Made by a program: the position numbers and the translations under genes | Notes under the pieces: model-generated | The model's database searches: none | Told to the model about the DNA's origin: nothing | The model's input: the letters and a program-made list of their open reading frames with translations, nothing else | From: Gavia stellata | Lineage: Eukaryota > Chordata > Aves > Gaviiformes > Gaviidae | Reading direction: 5' to 3' | DNA: 64,000 nucleotides | Assembly (NCBI RefSeq): GCF_030936135.1 | Contig: NC_082597.1 | Coordinates: 47,623,095 to 47,687,094 of the forward strand | Shown: in pieces, positions 57,901 to 64,000 of the stretch | How the letters are laid out: the number at the start of each line of letters is the position of its first letter | How positions within the stretch are numbered: position 1 is the stretch's first letter

Positions 57901-60900
57901 GGAGATTACAGTTTGTGTAAAATTATAAAAGGCCAAAGAAGAAGAAAAATCAAAACAAAATATTTGCAGCTGAACAATGGACCTGGGCCCAGCTCATGGC
58001 TGTGATATAGTTTTACTTTATGGTCTCAGTAACTATTAGTATTTCTCTGCTTTATTTCATCTGCTTGGATTAACACTTTTTTCTTTCTCTTGATATATTG
58101 TTTTTATGTCTTTAGATCTGAGACAATAAGAAGATTATTATATGTGCTAATACAGACACTAAAGGAAAGGGATTATAAATATTGCAGGGGCTACAGACAA
58201 CTGCTTAGTCATTAACTATGCAGTGTCTTCTTTCCACCTAACTGAATCACATTAGCTCCAATCCCTCAGCTATGTCAGCAGAAGCAGAGATATGGCCAAA
58301 TGGTAACTGAACTGAATTAACACCAAAGTTTTTACTTCTTACTTGGTTATAATCTGTATTTTATTCCTCTGTTTGATTCATTGACTCACTGGGTACTTGT
58401 ACCAGCACAGTGCAGGGAGGTGGTGGAAAGACAGGAACAGAAGCGGGACAGGACTACAAAACCTTATTTTCAGTTTAGGGGAAATGACACTAACCGATTT
58501 TAATTAAATTTTGCATAACTCTGAATAGGGTTTCTTAAAAAACATCAATACCAACAGTGTTTTGTTTTCATGGCTATTGTCTCGAAGTGCCATCATTAAG
58601 ACTAGTTTAATGATTAGACATTATTTCCTAAGTAGGATGTGATCAAAGACCTGTTGAAATGAAGGCATACACTCCTTTTAATTTCAGTGGTCTTTGGATT
58701 GAGTTTGAAGTATTTTAAATTATAGAATATTTTGGGAGCACTAGAAATATCTGAGTCATCCTTTGCTTTGTTAGTGACTGTCCCCTTCTTACAGCTCATT
58801 CTTCTTCAGAAGCTGTGGAATCACTACCTTCAGGCTCGAGGAATAGTTTAAGCTAAAGTAATTTCTCTGCTTTGCCTGTTTAGATGTAATCCAGTCTGCC
58901 ACTCTACATGCTCACTACCAAAGCATGGCAGGGCATTCTAAAGGAAAAATGCCCTTCAATAGCAGTGCTCTGGCAATTTAGCTCCACTTCTTTCTGTATC
59001 CTTTCTTTTGTAGCAGTAAAAAAGAAAATACAAGCTCAATTTAGCAGATGAGCTGTTTCTTACAAATAGTTCCCATTCTGACAAAAAAAAAAGAAAATAA
59101 ACAACCTCGTAGGAGAAGCTGTTAGCATGTCCTCATCCGGATTCCAGTACAGCTGAAAAAGGAAAAAAAAAAAAATACAGAAAACCACCGTGGGTTCATA
59201 GCAGACAGTGATTGCTTAGACACAACAGAAAAATAAAAAAGCAGCCAAGGGGAAAAAAAAAAAAGCTGCATTAGCACTTAGAAATATGTTGCAAATAGCA
59301 ATCGGAGTGCCAAAACTCTGTTCTGAGGTGCCATATGGGAGAAAAGATCTGTTTTCCAACAAAAGGGATAAAAAATGAACAATTCTCCTGAAGGCTATAA
59401 ACATTTTTCCTAATTGTTTCTTTGTGTCTCTCACATTTCTGTCTGAAAACTTCAGTGAACTGAAGCAAACAAGGAGAACAGAAATAATTCCTGATTGTGA
59501 AATTTTATGTCATTAAAGACTGAAACCTGAAAACTGGGTCTATTAACACAAGTGCAGCGAAGGCAGTTAAGCTACTGAGTGCAGCATTTTAGAAGTGTGG
59601 GACAAGCAGGAGAAGTTCTCACAAGAGTCCTAGTAGATACACACCCCATTTATGAAATTATGAATTTTGTCCTTTAGAATAAAGAATGTTTTGGAAGAAA
59701 GGTGCTTTTCTGTAGCTCATACTGAGATGAGGAAGGAAGAAGGAGGCTCTATTCCAGGTTCCTGAGATTCAAAGTTTCAAATTATTGGGAAATCTGCTTT
59801 AGCAATTGCTTTTGTGAGAGAGAAGGGAATTTAAGTCTCTGGTTTCTTACTCTGAGCTAAACTAAAGATCCTTAAAAGGCTTTTGAGGCTTTTGAGGTCT
59901 ATTTAATTACAGCATTAAATTGAAGAAAATAAAATAAAGAAGGAAAAAAATTAGGTATAGCTTTTGTTTTTCAAGTGGTATTGGAGGTAGTTATTTGCAC
60001 CAAGGTAATTCAGATAAGCATCTGGCCCACAAACTATCCTGGCACAGACAAAGACTTGGGGTTTTTTTTAAGAACTAGGATTTTTTCCAAGACATCCTGA
60101 CTACTGGGAGCAGAGCATCTGACCAAAGTATGCTCACCAGATGGTAGATGTTTCCATGTGGGTAAATATTAAAAAGTTCTAAATCTATGTAAACTGGGAA
60201 GTAAGGGTGGGAAAGGTTTGCTGTTGTTTTTCAGTTTTAGTTGCCTCTGCAACTAATAAATGTGAGAGAAAAGAACCAAAAGAGAGCTAAATTTAATGGA
60301 AAAAAAGAGAAATGTCTCCTAATTTGTTACTGGATCTGACCTATTGTTAATGACTAATTTAGGAAACTTTAGAGTTAAAAGCTTTTTTTTTCTTTTCTTT
60401 TTTCTTTCCTTTCCGTAATATCTTGCTGCACTAAAATGTGATATCTCCACAAATAATGGCAAGGAGGATTGTTTTGTGTAGGGAAGGAAATGTGGAAAAA
60501 AAAAAAAAAAGCCAGTCTTAAGGGCCAACTGAAGGCTTTGTGCAACCAGCTCCCCACCAGCCACTGCTGCCTGGTGTGGCAGCAGTAGAAGGCAGCATGG
60601 GGCAACGCTGCTGGCGCGCCAGGTCCCCAGCCTGTCAGCATATTTAAAATACTGATGCAAGTAGGTTTGCACGAAGATGCTGCATTGAGCAGTGGTTTTG
60701 CTGAGCTCTTCTCTTCCACTGGCTCCACTGTTGGGGCTGTAACTTTAAGCAAAGTGAGGAGAGGGGAAAACAATAAAAGCTGGCAAGTGGTAAGGTTTTA
60801 AACCACTATAGCTGTCGGCTGGTTGGATGTGAGTCAGAGGCCTATGGTGCTATAACACACGCCCAAGGAGTCTTCGAGGTGATGTAGCATGCCATGTTTG

Positions 60901-63900
60901 GCTCCAGTACCCAATCTCAGCAGGAGTAGACACCTCTCTAACTTTAACATCTGCATAAATGTTTGCTGGGTTAGTAATGTATCCCAGATTTAAAACCATG
61001 GAGGCAGCTAGAGGGTATATCTACACAGCACAGTGTAGTTTAACCAGAAAGCAAGCTGGCTTACATGACAGAAGATTTATAGCTGAAGTGCATAGCACAG
61101 TAGTGCAAAGTTAATAGAAAAGTTCCCACTAAGCGCGGTGAGCTTTAGATCACGTATCCACAGAGGCACATGAAATTGAAGAAATGTCACAGTGAAAAGG
61201 CAGGGCAGGAGGAGAAAATGTTCTTTAGCTTTCTTTGTACTGAACTTGAAATATCTAAGACAGCTTCTAATTCTCTGTCTCATGCTCCCCTCTCTACCAG
61301 AAACCTATTGCGTACAATGCCTTTCTATTTATTTGTTTTTTCACAGTGTGAGTGTGTGCCTGCAGTGAACGAGGGAGTAGCAAAATCTGGATATGAAGAA
61401 AGTGATGACAGAAATAGGTGATGTAAATATACAACCAATTTTTTTTCCCTCCACTCCTCAAGAATTCTATTTCTATGAAAACAGATAAATAAAACCAACT
61501 ACTAGTCACTAATTATCAAAACAATGAGACATATTGACCAGAACTTTATAACATTTTCTTCTTTGGGACACTGGAAGATAGCTGTTCAATATTTAATAAG
61601 CAAAAGAAGATAAAAGTTCATTGAACTAAATGCATCCAAACCTGATGGGGATCTGACTTAATTTTCTAGAGATGATGGAAATACATAATACAAAGAAACT
61701 GGGTTTCATGAAGCAGAGATGGAGAAACGTGATGCCTTGCTGCTGGCAGAAGAAATGAAAGTTTGGGAAAGGGAATTTTTCCAGTAATACGGTCTTAGTT
61801 GTGCATTTTTTTTCTCACAAAGTCCTGAAAAAAGGATACTCTAGTGTTTTTTAGAACAGATAAATGCTTAAATATACTTTTATGGCTTAATTACCTTTTC
61901 TCACATATGCTATACGTACAATGGTGGAATCCAGTTTCATACCAGAATACACATGTGGCTCCTAACCCCTTGTTCTAGAATGTTTATGCTAAAGTTATTG
62001 AAAAGAACAAATATATTTCCTCAGTTTAAAAAAGAAAAAAAAAAGCTTTCAAATAGAACAAGACAAGAAAAATATTTTATCAATAGTTTATGGTCAAGAT
62101 AAATGTATTACTAATAATCAATATTCAGGAAAAGTAACATCTGTTTACAAAATACGTGCAACAGCTTGGCAAGAGATATTACCCAAGAGATTATATTCTA
62201 TGGAACTGGCTTAGTATAAGAAGAAAGAGTGACTAACTGCAGAAAAGTTAATGTCCAAATTATTTCTGACACACTGCTTTGATCAAAAAATGGTTTCTCC
62301 CCTTAGCCAGAAAGTTTTAAAGTCTTTGGTGCAGAAGGCAGCTATAGATGTGGTTTTTTGCAACTTTTTTATTAATGCACTTATGCACGTCCATGCACAC
62401 ACTTACTTACCTAAAAAGCCTTACCCAACTTTTTGTTTGTTTGGGTTTTGTGTGCAGAGCAGGTAACACAAACATGCTTGAGCAAACATTTTATCTCCTT
62501 TGAGGGAATATATTGCATATCTCATTTTGAATCTTTAAAAAATACCTTTGAAAAAATTTGCTGTTTATGTTGTGTCATTTATTCCCCAAATATAAGAGTT
62601 TCTGCGTAAACCAACACTACCCCTTTCAAAAAGAAAAATATGAGTGTGCAGATGGGAATGAGTTGAGGTATCAGGAAGAAGGGAGACCACATGTTGATTT
62701 TAATATACAGTTTTGAGGGAGAGAAGGGAGGAAACATATGGAAGAAATTGCATCTTTGAGAGGTAACAGACAACCACTAGAGAGAAGACCTGTTTTGGGC
62801 TTTTTTTTCTTCCTTGAAAGATGCTATTCAGTTCTGTGAAGGAGGAAAACCTGGCTCCATTTGCAAATGCAAAAACCGACTGCTGCCTGGAAACATTTGC
62901 AGGAGTGATTAACAAACCAGTTTGCTTTATGAGATTTTCATGAAGGTAAAAAGGTATGCATATAATTTTGACACAATCAAATAATGCACCCTTAGAGTTA
63001 TATGGCAAAAAAGGAATTAGCACTTCTCCCTTAAAAGTGTGTCTCTTTATAGCATGCTTATTGTCTTCTCAGCAGATGTGGCACTTAAATATAGTGAGCA
63101 ATGACCAAATGAAGGAAGCAATTCTGAGAAATAAATGACAGTAACAGTCCCAGTTTCCTGAATGGAGGTGAAAGTGGTTTGGCAGTATTTACCCACAATG
63201 ATTTCGCTTATTCAGTACTGAAATTAAAGAGAGAGGGAGGGAATGCCTGTGTGTTCTGGTGGAAGTGTAACATGAAATTAGAATAGACTCTCAAGCTGCC
63301 GATGAACTGAAATCTCCCAAGTGGCATCAGCACAAAGCAAGGGACTTTCAGTAGCAGCAAATGGTGTAAGGGTTTATTTTATTCCTTCAGACCTCTTCTG
63401 TTAGTGGTGCAAGGTATACTAAGGGAAAAAAGCCAGAACATTGTGAATTGCAGCTCTAGACTTCAGTTTGAGCAGGAGCTCTAAATCCAGGTTATCAAAA
63501 CAAGATGAATGTACATTTGAGAAAGCAAAGTATACAATAACCCATTGTCAAATTTCCTTTAAATTATGCTTTTTCCCCTTGGGTTATATGCACTTTTGGC
63601 CCAAGTTAAACAAATGAAAATGTAGTATCTACAGTTAAAAGAAAACTGAATAGTATTGTGGTTAAAGAGAAGGGCATTAAGCCAAAGGGCCTTTTCATAT
63701 CTTACATTTATTTCCAAAAATATAATAGGTACTGTAGCAAGGATAGTAACTGCTCCTTGTTGGATTTCCACCCCCACTCTGGTAGACATAAGTATTCCAG
63801 TGCTGCAGTACAGCAGGCTGGACAGGCGGCCAGTATTGTTCTTTGTGTACCACATCAGTGTGCATGCCCAAGGCAATGTTTTTGAAAGCTGAATCTCTTA

Positions 63901-64000
63901 TTTTCATTAAGACAGCAAAAAAGAGCACTTCTAGGGGCCATCACGGGCTCCCTTTTGCTGTAAAAGGCTTAATACAATGATAATACTCTGACAAACACCT

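Larger units (their letters stand above)
37731..64000. other. Intergenic region downstream of NTS
   Basis: This stretch of about 26 kb has no credible protein-coding exon. The conserved next gene should be MGAT4C, in convergent orientation, but nothing resembling its large glycosyltransferase exon is present, so it lies beyond the right edge. Recognisable content: AATT and AAAT simple repeats, a weak CR1 remnant near 44000, two solo LTRs (45078 and 52303), a 1.15-kb CR1 (46984), two CTCF-like motifs (49887, 54983) and a GC-richer block at 53995-54600. From 55000 to 64000 I see only AT-rich unique sequence with short poly-A and pyrimidine tracts (for example 60383-60415, 60493-60510). Confidence 0.75.

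Noticed and set aside
60134..60147. TCACCAGATGGTAG as a third CTCF-like site
   Set aside because: Two mismatches at informative positions of the core; too weak to list as a feature.
55000..64000. Search for MGAT4C exons at the right end
   Set aside because: No frame of the required length and no glycosyltransferase-like segment on either strand; the gene must lie beyond the window.
1..64000. Bacterial-type systems (operons, CRISPR arrays, phage defence)
   Set aside because: The window is vertebrate nuclear DNA with spliced genes and LINEs; no such array or operon is present.

Overview
The window looks like bird nuclear DNA. It is AT-rich, has long introns and CpG-island promoters, carries many chicken-repeat-1 (CR1) LINE copies ending in ATTCTGTG/ATTCTATG-type tails, has ERVL-like solo LTRs, and shows no SINE-dense landscape. 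The gene order RASSF9 - NTS fits the conserved vertebrate ALX1-RASSF9-NTS-MGAT4C neighbourhood (chromosome 1 in chicken). I do not assign a species.

Layout. Positions 1-4943 lie inside the first intron of RASSF9 (minus strand). Its short first coding exon (4944-4990, MAPFGRNLLKTRHKN) sits in a CpG island at about 4320-5450, and the large second exon is off the left edge. Positions 5450-22380 are an intergenic stretch of about 17 kb. It holds CR1 copies, including a foldback-ended copy at 10.8 kb and a tail-to-tail inverted pair at 15.0-16.5 kb. A second CpG island (about 22380-23900) is the promoter of NTS (neurotensin/neuromedin N, plus strand). It has a CRE-like TGACATCA and a TATA box. The four coding exons (23705-23765, 27940-28001, 34228-34452, 37351-37497) are complete, with consensus splice sites. 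They encode a 164-residue secreted prohormone that yields LANT-6 (KNPYIL) and neurotensin (QLHVNKARRPYIL) by cleavage at Lys-Arg pairs. The remaining 26 kb to the right is intergenic or regulatory sequence. It has one long CR1 copy, two solo LTRs in opposite orientation, and two strong CTCF-like motifs in divergent orientation. I see no exon of MGAT4C, the expected next gene.

How the genes relate. RASSF9 and NTS are transcribed away from each other from two separate CpG islands about 18.5 kb apart. RASSF9 is known as an interactor of the peptide-amidating enzyme PAM. NTS encodes a regulatory peptide with an unamidated C-terminal Leu, so a functional link between the neighbours is not implied by the sequence.

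No new multi-gene system is visible. The observations most worth checking are a five-codon upstream ORF in the NTS leader, the loss of the internal dibasic site known in mammalian proneurotensin, a CR1 insertion about 47 bp from the exon 4 acceptor, a divergent CTCF motif pair, and two unusual inverted CR1 structures.
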